Notes: a model not told the origin generated them from the letters alone. A stretch of DNA of 64,000 nt from Phlebopus portentosus (GCA_037892935.1 JAYXKI010000006.1:434001-498000); one strand, 5' to 3'. Counted from the stretch's first letter, positions 22,489-34,043 are shown. Program-made: numbers and translations.

Positions 22489-25400
22489 CGCCCCAGCAGC
22501 GTCCGCCGGAACATATGCAGCGTATACCCCCAACCATACCCGACGCATATGTGCTCCATCACAGCCCGGCGACTGTAAATATCGCCTTCAGTCCCCGCAC
22601 CATAGATATCTCCACCTCATTTTCTGATCGATCTGCCGAAAAGGGTTTCACAGCCCAGAACAAAGCCCAAAAACATCCAGCCTTCTTCATTAACTCTATT
22701 TTCGACGATGAATCACTCCCTGTACGCAACCGAATACCCTGCTCCAACAGCACTCTTAATACCAAGGCCGCTCAACTGGCCGGGCACGCCTACAAGTACA
22801 AAAAGGTCGCCCAATGAACCAAACCTATATCGGCGACCCTTCCAGAGGACTACCGCATCATACGCAAATCACACCCGCAGCCGCTCACAGATCTACCGAA
22901 GCTCCCTATCGATCCGCCGGAGTTCATTCCAGGACGCCGCTTTACACAAGAACGCTTCGACGCCCTAGACATCGACCCAACTGGCTTCCTCAGTGAGGAA
23001 GAAAAGAACCTCGCCTACTGGACCCTTCTACAACATGAAGACGGCCTAGCTTGGGACGAAACAGAAAAGGGCTCCCTCGACTATCAATACTTCGCGCCGG
23101 TTCTAATTCCTACTGTCGACCATACGCCGTGGGTAATGAAAAACATCCCTATTCCGCCGGGGATCTTCAACGAAGTGGTTCACATAATCAAAGACAAAAT
23201 TAACTCCGGCATCTACGAGCCGTCCAATTCCTCTTACCGCTCCCGATGGTTCTGCGTCGTTAAAAAGGATGGAAAATCCCTTCGGCTTGTACACGATCTC
23301 CAGCCACTCAACAAAGTCTCCATACACGACCCCTCCGTCCCTTACCCCACAGAACACATCGCTGAGACCTTCGGCAGCCATGCCTGCTACACCACACTCG
23401 ATCTATTCGTCACCTTCGACCAGAGAAAGCTCGACGTACAATCCCGTGACCTCACAACATTCCAAACACCTCTCGGCGCGTTTCGCCTCACCTCGATTCC
23501 TATGGGATACACCAACTCACAACAAATTATGCACGCCGACGTCACGTTCGTCCTCAAAGATGAGATACCCCACGTCTGTATCCCATACATCGACGATATT
23601 CCTGTAAAAGGCCCTAAATCCTGATACGAGCTCGCCGCCAGAAAATATGAAAGCATTCCGGGGAACCCGAACATCCGCCGCTTCATCTGGGAACACCTCA
23701 ATGACGTCAACCGCGTCCTCCAACGCCTTAAAGTAGTCGGCGCCACTGTCTCGGGTAAGAAACTCATCATCGCTGCACCAGAAGCAGTCATTGTAGGACA
23801 CACCTGTAATTACGCCGGCCGAGTCCCAGACGCATCCAGGGTCAAGGCAATAATGGATTGGCCGCCGCCGTGGGATGTCCACGACGTTCGGGCATTCTTA
23901 GGTACGGCCGGCATCCTTAGACACTTCATTAAGAACTACGCCAGACTATCCGCTGGTCTCAATAAACTACTCTGCAAAGACCAGCCCTTCCTATTCGACG
24001 AAGATGCCCGCCGATCTATGGATCTACTAAAACATGCCGTAGCATCCTCCGGCGCCATTCGTTCTATTGACTACGAGTCAGGACAACCTGTTCATTTCTG
24101 TGTAGACTCCTCCGTTCATGGCTACGGCGCCATCCTATTACAGCTCGGCGAAAACGGCAAAAGGATCCCATCTCGTTTCATGTCCGGAACCTGGAACAAC
24201 AGAGAACAAAACTACTCCCAGGCGAAGCTAGAACTCTTCAGCCTCTTTAGAGCTCTATATGAGGCACACATATACCTCGTCGGCATCGATCACTTCTTCG
24301 TCGAAGTCGACGCCAGCTATATTAAAGGCATGATTAACAACCCAGACCTCCAACCCAACGCCACTATCAATAGATGGATCGCCGGCATCTTACTTTTCAA
24401 TTTCACGATCATTCATACGCCGGCGCCCAAACACCTTGGCCCAGACGGCCTATCATGCCACGGCGCTGCACAAACTGATCCGCTGCGAGACGAAGGCTTC
24501 GAAGAATGGATTGACCATCAATACTCCTTCCTAAACCAAGACCTTTCCAACACGGCCTATACCCCAAACAGCGAACCCGTACAACTCCCCAATCACAAAG
24601 CCTCCCAAAAAGGATTCAAAGACCTCGATTGTATCAAGAAATTTCTCGCTGCCCCATCCCGCCCCGCCAATCTTTCAGACGCCCAATTCAAACAGTTCGT
24701 ACGCCGAGCCACTCATTTCTTCCTACAGCATGGCGAACTCTACAGAAAGAACAACAAAGGTCACGCCGCACTCATTATTCCACCAGAACGCCGAATTTCC
24801 ATTATCAGAACTGCCCACGACGAACTCGGCCACAAAGGCTTCTTCTCTGTCAGAACAACGATCCAAGACCGATTCTGGTGGCCAGGAATGCATCAGGACA
24901 TCAAATGGTATATCAGAACCTGCCACCGATGCCAAATGAGGCAGTTTACGAAAATATATACCACGCCACAAAGCCCGACGCCTGCGCCGCTATTCACCAG
25001 GGTGCATATAGACGTGATGTTAATGCCGCCCTCCAGCGGATTCAAGTATGTCGTTCAGGCCTGAGACTCGCTCACCGGATACCCCGAATTCTGAATGCTG
25101 TGCAAAGATAACGCCACCTCAATAGCACGCTTCGTTTTTGAAGATATTTTGTCAAGATGGGGACGAGTCGAGGAGATCGTAACCGACAATGGCGCCTCAT
25201 TCTCCAAGGACTTACCCCGCCTTCTCGCCAAATACAATGTCCAGCACATTCGAATCTCGCCGTACAACTCAAGAGCCAACGGAATCATTGAGCGGCGACA
25301 CCGGGACCTTAGAGAAACCCTAATGAAGCTCGCCGACGCAAGCCCAGACAAGTGGTCCCAGCATATATACCACGCCATTTGGGCCAAACGAATCACGATC

Positions 25401-25968
25401 CAATGCCGCACAGGCTATAGCCCATACTTTATGGCCCATGGCGTTGAACCAATACTCCCCTTCGACCTCGCCGAACAGATGTACATCTCGCCGGCGGTCA
25501 CCTTCAAGATGTCCGATGCACAACTCATCGCGGCGAGAGCAAGGGCACTCCAGAAACGACCCGAGGACCTCCAACGAGTCAAGGAATCCGTCATCCAGGG
25601 GCATTTCAAATCCATACAGGACTTCGAGAAAACCCATGCCGCAACAATTAAGGATTACAATTTTGCCCCCGGCTCACTCGTGCTGGTCCGGAACTCCCAG
25701 ATCAAAAATGAGCTGAACAGGAAGACAAAGCCGAAGTACCTAGGGCCCATGATTGTCGTGCGGCGAACCAAAGGAGGATCCTACGTTCTCGCCGAAGCAA
25801 ACGGCACCATTTCAGCACTTCGTTACACAGCATTCAGAGTTATCCCCTACCACGCACGCACTTGAATCATCAACTCAGTCGAAGACCTCACTCAGAAATC
25901 CATGCCGGAACTCGACAACCTAGCACAAGAGACTGCGGCGGATGACCTAGACGCCGAATCCAACTTAT
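22485..25968 (+). pseudogene. gypsy2 pol (RT-RNase H-integrase)
   Basis: The ATG at 22485 overlaps the gag-pro stop as ATGA; pol is in the -1 frame. The frame holds for ~3.5 kb with TGA codons only, near 22815, 23622, 25062, 25094 and 25863. RT has SSYRSRWFCVVKKD, FRLTSIPMGYTNS and an intact PYIDDIPV catalytic box. RNase H has FCVDSSVHGYGAIL, KLELFSLFRAL and VEVDASYIKG. Integrase has HDELGHKG...CHRC, then HIDVML, VTDNGASF and GIIERRH, giving D, D, E. The end at 25968 is the first non-Arg-like stop. All catalytic residues of RT and integrase are intact. Confidence 0.88.
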
Positions 25969-26418
25969 GAAGATCCGCCGAAGCCTCATAATCACCCTCT
26001 CCCTTATATACACATTCCCTAAGTCACCTATTCGGACCCGCCACTACCCTCACACTCTCCAATCATCACTCAAATGACTGCGGCGAGACGCCGAGTCACC
26101 CCCTTCCACATTTTCACCTTACTCAAGTCATTCTTTCGGCCCCGGCGCTATTTTTAGGGCGCCTATCCTCCCTATTTCACTCCAGCCCATCTCAATCTTA
26201 CATTCCCTGATCTCACAAAGAACCATCCTCACAAGAAAAACATTCGGCTTGTTATTACAAGCCACTATAGTACACAAGAAAAAGAAAAATACAATATTTT
26301 TGTACTTTCATATTTTTCCTATTTTTTTTATTTTTTTTTATTTTTTTTTCGGCCCAAGGGCGCTTCATGGTCGCCGAAGACAGCGAGCCGACGCTGTTTG
26401 CATCGTTTGGCTCGCCGC
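25969..26418. other. gypsy2 non-coding spacer with poly-T tract
   Basis: Between pol and the antisense gene. Contains a T-rich run (about 26310-26350) that would be an A-rich 3' flank on the minus strand, where the antisense gene ends. No gene seen. Confidence 0.6.
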
Positions 26419-27979
26419 CTATCCACAGCATTCACCCTGGGCCTTTTCCTCCACCCCCCCACCCGCACTCTCTCCCGCCAACGTCGACTCCATCCCCTCC
26501 AGCTGCCGGCGGAGAGCGAGGACCTCCTGCTGTGCCAGGAAGGTCACGTCCGACTCCAAGATATCGCACCGGTGGTGCGATACCCGGCACGCCTGGCACA
26601 GGAGCGCCGGCGGGCGCCTCGTGCACATCTCCCCACGCCCGATGCACTGCTCACACCCCGGCGACACGAACTCGAGGAGGCGGCGGCTTTGACCCCTGGG
26701 GAGCCGCCCCACCCTCTCGAACTCCCAACCCCCCTCCTCCCTCTGAATATTATAGTCAGAGAGTGTCGAGAACAAAATTCAAGACAGCACTCACCGCCCC
26801 GTCCCGTCTTCCTGTCGCCTCCTCTTTCGCCTTTCCCCCACCCGAGGCCGCCGCTCCCGGCGCTCTTGCTCGTTTCGCCGGCGGCTCAACCACCGGCTCA
26901 CGTACGCGCTTCGGAAGGGGAGGCACCTAGAAACGAAACATGTCAGTGAAGAATAAGATCCAGGACATAAAACACACATCGACATATACCTCCTTTCCAC
27001 TCGACCTTTTCGCTTGCGTTGACCCCTCATCAGACTCAACCTCAAGAGTAATGGTCTTTCCCGTGACCGTCCCCAAGCATCCCCCTCGTGTCACTCGACC
27101 ACTCTCCCCCTTGAGCGTCTCGCTGGACGAACCCGCCACCTCAAGACCAGGGATCGACGACCCAGGAAGAGTAATCGTCTTTCCCGTCACTGGCCTGGCC
27201 ATGGGACGCACCTGCACCTTCGCTTTGGTGCTCGTTTTAGGCGCCGCGACCTAAGAAGATATTATCAGAGACAGTAAAAAACAAAATTCAAGACAATGAC
27301 TTACCAGGTTCCCCGCCTCATCGCGCCCTGAGGACCTACAGAAGGCCTCAACGACCTCTGGGCCCCCAACTCGCAGGGTGGCGAGCGTCTTGAGGAAGGA
27401 GGCTTTCGCCTCCTTGGCCACCTTCGCCGTGCTCCACTTCGCCTCCTCACGAGCCTCCTCCTCCCGACGCTCGGCCAGCCTCTCCGCGACGCGTCGGAGG
27501 CGATTCACCTCCGACTGGGCAGCCTTGTCCAATGCCTCGGCGGCATCCTTAGCCTCCCCGGCGGCCATCCGCACCACCGTTGCCCAGTTCACCAACCACC
27601 TCCCCGCGCAATAATATTCGGGCTTTTCAGCCCTCGCGTCGTCGGATAGCGCAGGGAAGCGCTCCCCAAGCCCCTTCTGAAAAAGTAAACCAGATCGTCA
27701 GCTCACACGGTTATTATCAAGGGAACGCAAATTTACCAAGAGCCCATCGAGCTCATCAGCAGTGGGCCCCTCATCATTTTGGGCCCGCTCAATCCACCCC
27801 CTCACCGCCGTAATGGCCGCCCACACGGCCGCGTCCAGTTCTTCCCCCCCCCCCCCCCCCTCCCCACCCTCCTCCTCCATCTCCCCCTGCGACTCCGGCG
27901 GGACCTCTTGCCCGCTGGGGGCCCGCGACATCCTGCCCGCGGCAGGAGCCCCCGTCGCCGCCCCGGCGTCCACCTCCAT
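26419..27979 (-). CDS. antisense Zn2Cys6-like gene in gypsy2
   Basis: Five minus-strand exons join without a stop: 27737-27979, 27305-27676, 26990-27250, 26795-26926, 26419-26742, all with GT...AG introns of ~50-60 nt and phase-0 joints, about 443 residues from the ATG at 27979. An Asn/Ser repeat continues upstream in frame, so the true start may lie further 5'. The N-terminus is acidic and Gly-rich. Exon 2 looks coiled-coil (RLRRVAERLAERREEEAREE). Exon 3 holds two VTGKTITL stretches. The last exon has C-x2-C-x6-C-x8-C-x2-C-x6-C, which fits a fungal Zn2Cys6 cluster, followed by a short coiled coil. It is probably a nuclear DNA-binding or Gag-interacting protein; function is inferred only from this motif. 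Confidence 0.72.
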
Positions 27980-28674
27980 CTGGTCGGAGGGAGCCTCCGA
28001 CCCCTCCCTGCTGTTGTTGCTGCTGCTGTTGCTGCTGCTGCTGACGCTGAGAATCGTCAGCGCTATGGTGGAAAGAGAAAAAGAGAAACGGAGAACTCAG
28101 ACACGAGTCTCCGTCATCTATATCCTCGCCGCACCCAATTCAAACTCCGATTTCAGCCCTCCACACATGCGACCTCCCCGCCCCCTTTTTACCAATCAAT
28201 TACCAAATCCTCCCCACTGCTCCGCCGCAATCTCCACTCAAATTCCACAAACCCCTCGGCGACTCTCCCCCCTCCAAAACTCGCCGGAACAATCCGCCGA
28301 ACCCCGCCACAACACAGCCCCAACCTTCCAGACCCCTGCCAAGCCGGCCGATACAACATTCTACGCTGATCCCCCCCCCACCGATCATCAAATATCGCCG
28401 CACACCCTACCCTAGCTGTACCTACACCCATTAACGAATCCTCAACCTATATGCTACGACCTACACCGCCCTAGTTAACTACCAGGCGTCCCCGACTGGT
28501 TCCCGGACTGCCAAAAGCCCGCCGAATTGTATTTCCGATGTACTACTACCCCTGACTACAAGGCCATTGTATCTATATCTGGTACCAGATCAAGATCATG
28601 ATATGACGACACCTTCCATGATTAACCATTTAAACTTTACTTCCAAACTCCCTTCTAAATCGAAGCTCGTCCCT

Positions 28675-29035
28675 CCGACGCCCCGCCTATACGAAACTCC
28701 TTCGCCCAGGCCCCCTTCTATTCGAAGATCGCTTCGCCCCATGCCGCTACAGGCCACCATACCCAAACTACCAGCGAACCAGCCTCGCCGCGAGCCTCCC
28801 ATCCCACTCACTCATCCCGCCGACGACCCACCTATACGAAACTCCTTCACCCAGGCCCCCTCCCATTCGAAGTTCGCTTCGCCCCACGCCACTACAGGCC
28901 ACCATACCTGAACTACCGGTGAACCAGCCTTGCCGCTAGCCTCCCATCCCACTTACTCGTCCCGCCGACGATCCGCCTACACGAAACACCTTCGCCTAGG
29001 CCCTCTTCCATTAGAACACTACTTCGGCTTTCGCC
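28675..29035 (+). repeat. 145-bp tandem repeat, about 2.5 copies
   Basis: Units begin at 28675, 28820 and 28965, each opening with CCGACG and then CCTAYACGAAAC; the third is partial and more divergent. The repeat lies in gypsy2 at the start of its third sense ORF. Confidence 0.8.
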
Positions 29036-30144
29036 TATATTGGCCTCTACACTATAATACTGGCAACTTCACCTCGCCAAAAGCCATCATACCCTCCGGT
29101 CAACCCAGATTACACTCGCCGAAAATATATAAAGCGGTCGGTGACCTACTCGCCGCCCCCAAAACACCTACCCTACAGATTACGAATACCATCGGCGCTC
29201 CTTACAACATGCCCCAGCTGGTTCCCAGCCTCGCCGAAGCGTTCCCATTCGCACCGGCGACACCACTACTCTAAGTCCCGCACCCAGTCCACTTCCCCCG
29301 CCATGTCCAACACCTCTTAGATTTCAACTTCGCCCAATTAATCACACTTCCCGGACACCCCATGCTCCTTTACCCATGGCACCCTGATTACACAGCTATA
29401 CCAAATATTCTCATCGCCGCCCTTTGCAGTTTTCATCACCCCTGCCCCGACACGGCGACTCTAATCTTCCTGCTGTACATTTGGGCCTCGCCGGACGCCC
29501 AGCAACTCCTCTGTCAAGACCCACGCCTCTCCGGCGGAAACTGGGGATCATTTTGCAACCTCCTCGCCGACGCGTTTTCTGTGGCGATGCCGTTCCCTGC
29601 CAGACACGTTCCTGTGATGCTTCAGATCATCCCCGAACTCTTCGCCAGACACCATCTGACACCTGCCAACAAAGCGACACTCGTTTGCCACATCTGAGAA
29701 ATGCTCTGCATCGGCAGCGCCCTCACTACTATCCCCATAATTCTCGGCGATGGCGTACTACCCAATGCCCCCCTCACCATCCTCAGAGAAGCGCCTATTG
29801 CACTCGAAAACGCCGTCATTTACTCTGACGCCGCCTCAGAACTATCCCACAATGCCATAATCCAAGTCTTACACCTCTTCGACGAGCACGGCGACGATGA
29901 TATACGTGACTGCGCCGCCAACGTCATCGCCATTATACTCCAAGCACAACAGTATTCGCTCTCAGCAATCGCAGCCACCCAGGACATCGAAGAGCACCTC
30001 GCCGAGCTTCGGGAATCCATTGAACATCACCCATACCTCAACAACGTACCTCAACAAGATGCGGCGGACAGAGCCAACCCTCCACTGCATACCGCCGCAC
30101 CAATCCACGATCCGCCGATGATCGATCTCACAACCGAAGACTAA
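28930..30144 (+). pseudogene. gypsy2 third sense ORF (ORF3)
   Basis: A plus-strand frame of ~405 codons between the antisense gene and the 3' LTR. It is interrupted by one TAA (29272-29274) and one TGA (29695-29697), both one transition from Gln/Arg codons, with no frameshift. The translation is rich in Leu, Ala and Pro and reads as repeated amphipathic helices (RDCAANVIAIILQAQQ; LAELRESIEHH), somewhat like ARM/HEAT-type proteins, and ends MIDLTTED. The reading may extend left through the tandem repeat. No family recognised; not a known envelope by any motif I can see. Confidence 0.55.
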
Positions 30145-30258
30145 TCCAGGAGCAAGTCACAGACATACCACCCAGTTACATCACAACCCCCGCTCAACTT
30201 CACCTAAAAACCTCCCCTACACTACCCAGCATTTTTTTTAATCATTTTTTTACTTCAT

Positions 30259-30268
30259 CAGAAGGAGA
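30259..30268 (+). other. gypsy2 polypurine tract
   Basis: AGAAGGAGA lies directly before the 3' LTR, where plus-strand DNA synthesis is primed. A T-rich run precedes it. Confidence 0.7.
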
Positions 30269-32054
30269 TGTAGTGCGCCGCACTAACCTGTACCGGTCCA
30301 GCGGCACAGGCCTGTAAGGGCTGTACTCCCCTATGCCATACCCAGGACACCCCGCGTACTATTGTCAGCAAACCAGCCTTCGCCGCCATTACCCATAATA
30401 CAGCCTGCTCAGCGGCCGCCGGACCTTCGGCGGCGATGCCTCCACTCCTATCTTATGATCACCTTGTCCCCCCTTCGACCAAATCCTAGTTCCCCTTCTC
30501 CAGCCTCTCTCAAGAACGGTTCTGCCGAATCTGGTGACTCCAGGCTTCGGAAATGCTCACACGGCAGCCGGACACGCTGCGGCGGATGTATATCGCGCCA
30601 TCGCGGAGGTGTATGCCCGCCGCCGTGCTGGCTGGGTGAACGATAAGCCAATCTCAGGTCCATTTCGTTGATTGTTTCATATTCTTATCATCCCACATTG
30701 TACACCGAGTGCGGTAGCGCACCCGGCGGCCATCCGTATATTCCCCCTTTTAGTTTTATTCGACCCCTTGGCGTTTCAGATCCATATAGAGTGCGCCCTG
30801 ACCGATCCGAATGGCCCCAACGTTCGACACGACGTACCAGCACTCCGCCGTTCCGATTGGGGCGCCCCTAGGTCTTGGTGGCTTGGCGGCGCATCTCGGC
30901 GGCGGCCCCTGCCATCGCGGCGCGCCTGTCATGCCTCGCTGCCCGCCACTTTAAGTGATATTTCTTATCAAGGACTCATAGTATATATAGAGAGCATGTA
31001 TCTATCCTAAAAAGCAGCAGATATACACTCTAGAACGCAGCTATCAGAGACCAACCACAAGTAAAGAAGCCTCCTTCAAGAAACCAGTATATACAGAGAA
31101 CCAGACAGCTGGATCGGGCAAACTCCCGGTCACGTGCCCTCGCCAATCCCGTCCTGACGGTGTGGCCCCGGATCTCACAGGATAGAAGCCGCTGAGCTCA
31201 TTCGCCGCCCTGGCCATCTCCCTTCTGCGCAGCTGTCACTCATCTAGTAATCGCTCCAGGGACTTCCCACTTCTATCTGCATCGCCGTCCCTCTCTCTCT
31301 AGCCTCCGGCGCTGCTCGGTCCTGAGCATTGGGGATTGCTCCTCCACGTCCCGACGCAGCTGTCACTCCTCTAGTAATCAATCCCGCGGTCTTCGATTTC
31401 CCCTTGCACCTGAGGCCCCTTTCGTGTTTCCTCGCCACCGCTCGGTTCAGATCGTTTGTGATTCTTCCTCAATGCCTCGACGCAGCCGTCACTCTTCTAG
31501 GGATCTGTTATACTTCCTCGACGTCTCGACGCAGCTGTCACTCTTCTTGTGTTTGCCGCTACCGTCGGCGCCGGTGCCCCCTTTCGACTGAATCCAGTCG
31601 CCCACTTCTCGCCGCCTCCACCACCTCCGCATCGTTCCACTGCCGACACTACTACCCTTTCAAGTAGTGTCGATGCTCTCTCTCCCGGATCTTCTCTGTG
31701 TCGTTCCAACGTCATCTCCCCGACTACCAGGCAGAATTGCACTGGTGCGAACCTCCGCCGGCGCCGCACCCAGTCCGCCGCTGCGGCCCCTTCGCTGGTT
31801 CAGTCGGACCCGGCGACCCCTATACAGCCATCGAGGCCCGGATTGCCGCAGCGAGTTATTCGAAGGCACGGCGGATCTGCCTAACGGCCAGATCCTTGTG
31901 CATCTGAGCTGAGTGTTGCTTCTGAAAGCCTGTAGGTAGTCTGTAGATCTGGTAGAACCTCCCCTTTTTCCTCTTGACACCTTTGACATTGCCTCCCTGT
32001 GGTCGAACGCCGCCGCCGCCTTTGTCCCTATCTAGGAGAGTCTGATAGTCTACA
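30269..32054 (+). repeat. gypsy2 3' LTR
   Basis: 1786 bp, same ends as the 5' copy (TGTAGTGCGCC...AGTCTACA). Differences from 15820-17596 are mostly transitions, plus a 9-bp gain of a CACCTCCGC-like unit near 31620. Confidence 0.93.
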
Positions 32055-32058
32055 GTGT

Positions 32059-32502
32059 GAGTGGCATGCAGGCAATCAAAAGTGAGTACGTACATTACTT
32101 TATTTCATGCTGTAATCTTACAGACCTAGGCCACAAAACGCAAAGGAGCTTTTTAACTTACATCATGCTCAGGCTCGGAATGTGGTCGAACAGATATTTG
32201 GAGTCTTCAAAAGACGGTTTAACATCATCAACACAGCCCCTGAGTATCCTATCGAGACACAGGCCATGTTGATTCAGGCACTCTGTGTTGTGCATAATAT
32301 AATACGCATTTATGATCCTCATGACGTACCTCAACTTGATGATCTTCTTGATGAGATGGAGAATGAAGAGCCCGGAGAGAGAGCAGCTGGAGGAGGTCAG
32401 ACAGAGAAGAATCAGGCAGAGGTCATGCGAGACCAGATAGCAGAAGATATGTGGAAAAACTATGTGTTTGAACATCAGCGAAGAGCAAACAGGAACAAGT
32501 AG
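32059..32502 (+). pseudogene. Harbinger transposase, 3' part
   Basis: Resumes right after the 4-bp duplication (GTGT, 32055-32058), in the same codon register as the left part. A short exon to 32081, a 42-nt GTGAGT...TACAG intron (32082-32123), and a last exon ending with TAG at 32500-32502. It carries the third catalytic residue, Glu, in NVVEQIFGVFKRRF, and the C-terminal helix ALCVVHNIIRIYD. Apart from the insertion and the two upstream TGA codons, no other damage is seen. Confidence 0.9.
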
Positions 32503-32528
32503 ATTACACACCTAATTAAATTAGCGCT

Positions 32529-33728
32529 CTACAAAAATTTATCAAGTTGCTTTTTCAAATATGCAGAGCGTGTTGACGGTTTAGTCAGTGCGAGATATGT
32601 ATCTGCAATGTCAGTTCTCTCTCGGATCAAATCTGCTACATTGACCATCTCTTCATTGGACAGCTCCTCATCCTTCTCTATGGCTCGAATAGCAGCTGTC
32701 TTGCACTGTGGAGAAGTTATTGGCATCTGAGATGAAGCTCCTTGGGCTGTTGCATTGAAGGAATTAGCAACGGTCTCAATAGACTTGCTGAGAGCAAAAA
32801 TTGCAGCTGCTCCAGATTGGCGCCCCTTTTTCACAGCTGGAGTAGCTGGTGTCTTGCTCATATCAGGTGGTTGCTTGTCTGGAATCTTAGCAGCCTGAAA
32901 TAAAACACGTCAATAGAACAAAAGACATTTCATGCTAATAGTGGTGCACAAATTTGTGCACTGCTATCAGCAGTACTGCACGTACCTTCTCATCATCTTC
33001 TACATCTGAGTTGGATGTGTTTGACACACTTTCTGATGCTTCTACATGGGCCTGAGCACTGAATGTGCTTACAGTTGTATCTGTATCTACGCTCGTAAAA
33101 GTGGATGCACCTGCCTTTATATGTGCATCTTGTTTGGTATGTCCAGGGCGGAATGCTCCCCTTCCATCTGCAATGATCCCATCAACAAGCTCCGCTACAT
33201 CATCATAAAAAGGGAAAGGCGTCTTCTTGAATTTTTTTGCCTTGTCGTGAACCTGTATAAAACTGATGAAAAAACAACTGATAAAACATGCAAAAAATGA
33301 CATACTGCAATATATGCATCCCATACATCCACACTGGCTGTTACAAGGCCACGCTCACTATCCCAACCAAATCCAGACGCATTTCTGAGCTTCTTGACTG
33401 TCGTGTACTCGGACTTGAACTGACATGCCATGAACAGCGGAAGGAAAAGTCATATGTTAACAAGCTTAAAACTAACCTTCTGCCAACGACTCTTCACCTG
33501 TGACACATTCTTTCTTGACCCACCAGATTCAGATTCCGTCCCACTCAATGCTTCGACGACCAGCTCAAAAGCAGAGTTCTTCCATCTAGACTCCGACTGC
33601 AGACCAGCTTCCCTTGCCTTCTTGAGCACGTTGAGGAGGATGGTCTCCTGGTGGCTGTTCCATGAACAGGGAGTAGACATTGTGTAGTTGCCAATCGTCA
33701 AGCGAGTCACCTCGGAGTTGTTGGTCAT
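32529..33728 (-). CDS. Harbinger ORF2, Myb/SANT-like DNA-binding protein
   Basis: Four exons on the minus strand join without any stop: 33477-33728, 33306-33419, 32986-33252, 32529-32894, with GT...AG introns and about 332 residues. The N-terminal ~110 residues fit a Myb/SANT-like domain (Trp in CSWNSHQETILL, SRWKNSAFE, KSRWQK then KSEYTTVKKLRNASGFGWD). This is the type of partner protein PIF/Harbinger elements use with their transposase to bind the ends. The middle is Ser/Thr-rich and acidic; the C-terminus is helical. It converges on the transposase gene. Unlike the transposase it appears intact. Confidence 0.85.
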
Positions 33729-34013
33729 AGATCAGTCAGTTGACAACAGCCGTTGATGGAGGAAGAGGGAGAAAGACAGTATGGAGAGGGGAAGGCATTG
33801 CAGAGGCCATGAGGTCCATGCCAAGAGATTGAGATTGCACGAATGAGATACAGGTCAGACCTGTATCTCGGCCATGATGAGTTTTGGCAGGGAGATGGAG
33901 GTTACAGATAGAGATAGCGATGCAAGATAGGGGCAGCCGAACAATGCGTGAGATAGAGATTATCAATCTCTATCTCACGAGATCATGATCTCTTTTTTTG
34001 GCGCGCACTATCT

Positions 34014-34040
34014 CGTGAGTTACTGCACCCAAACAGGCTC
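34014..34040 (-). repeat. Harbinger right terminal inverted repeat
   Basis: Inverted match of 14723-14749, ending CAAACAGGCTC, followed by the TAA target duplication at 34041-34043. Confidence 0.93.
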
Positions 34041-34043
34041 TAA

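Larger units (their letters stand above)
15820..32054 (+). mobile_element. Ty3/gypsy element gypsy2 (with solo LTR inside)
   Basis: Two direct LTRs (15820-17596 and 30269-32054) flank PBS, gag-pro, pol, an antisense multi-exon gene, a sense third ORF and a purine tract. The insertion lies inside the Harbinger transposase. Flanks are GCGT (15816-15819) and GTGT (32055-32058), a 4-bp duplication with one CpG-type change, and removing the element restores the transposase codons. At ~16.2 kb (~14.6 kb without the solo LTR) it is large for the group. It is GC- and CCG-rich, unlike E3, E4 and E5. Confidence 0.93.
14723..34040 (+). mobile_element. PIF/Harbinger DNA transposon, split by gypsy2
   Basis: Both ends carry a ~27-bp terminal inverted repeat starting GAGCCTGTT, flanked by TAA at 14720-14722 and at 34041-34043, the 3-bp TWA duplication typical of PIF/Harbinger. 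Without the gypsy2 insertion and one copy of its target duplication, the element is about 3.1 kb. It has the two-gene layout of the superfamily: a DDE transposase (plus strand) and a Myb/SANT-like protein (minus strand), convergent. Subterminal AGATAGAGAT-type repeats near both ends form small hairpins. Confidence 0.93.

Noticed and set aside
26249..27614. Plus-strand ORFs opposite the antisense Zn2Cys6-like gene
   Set aside because: They are Pro/Ser/Arg-rich mirrors of the GC-rich minus-strand exons and run across its introns.
28930..30144. Envelope-like gene (endogenous-retrovirus-like element)
   Set aside because: No signal peptide, no transmembrane anchor and no cysteine-rich surface pattern are visible in the third sense ORFs.
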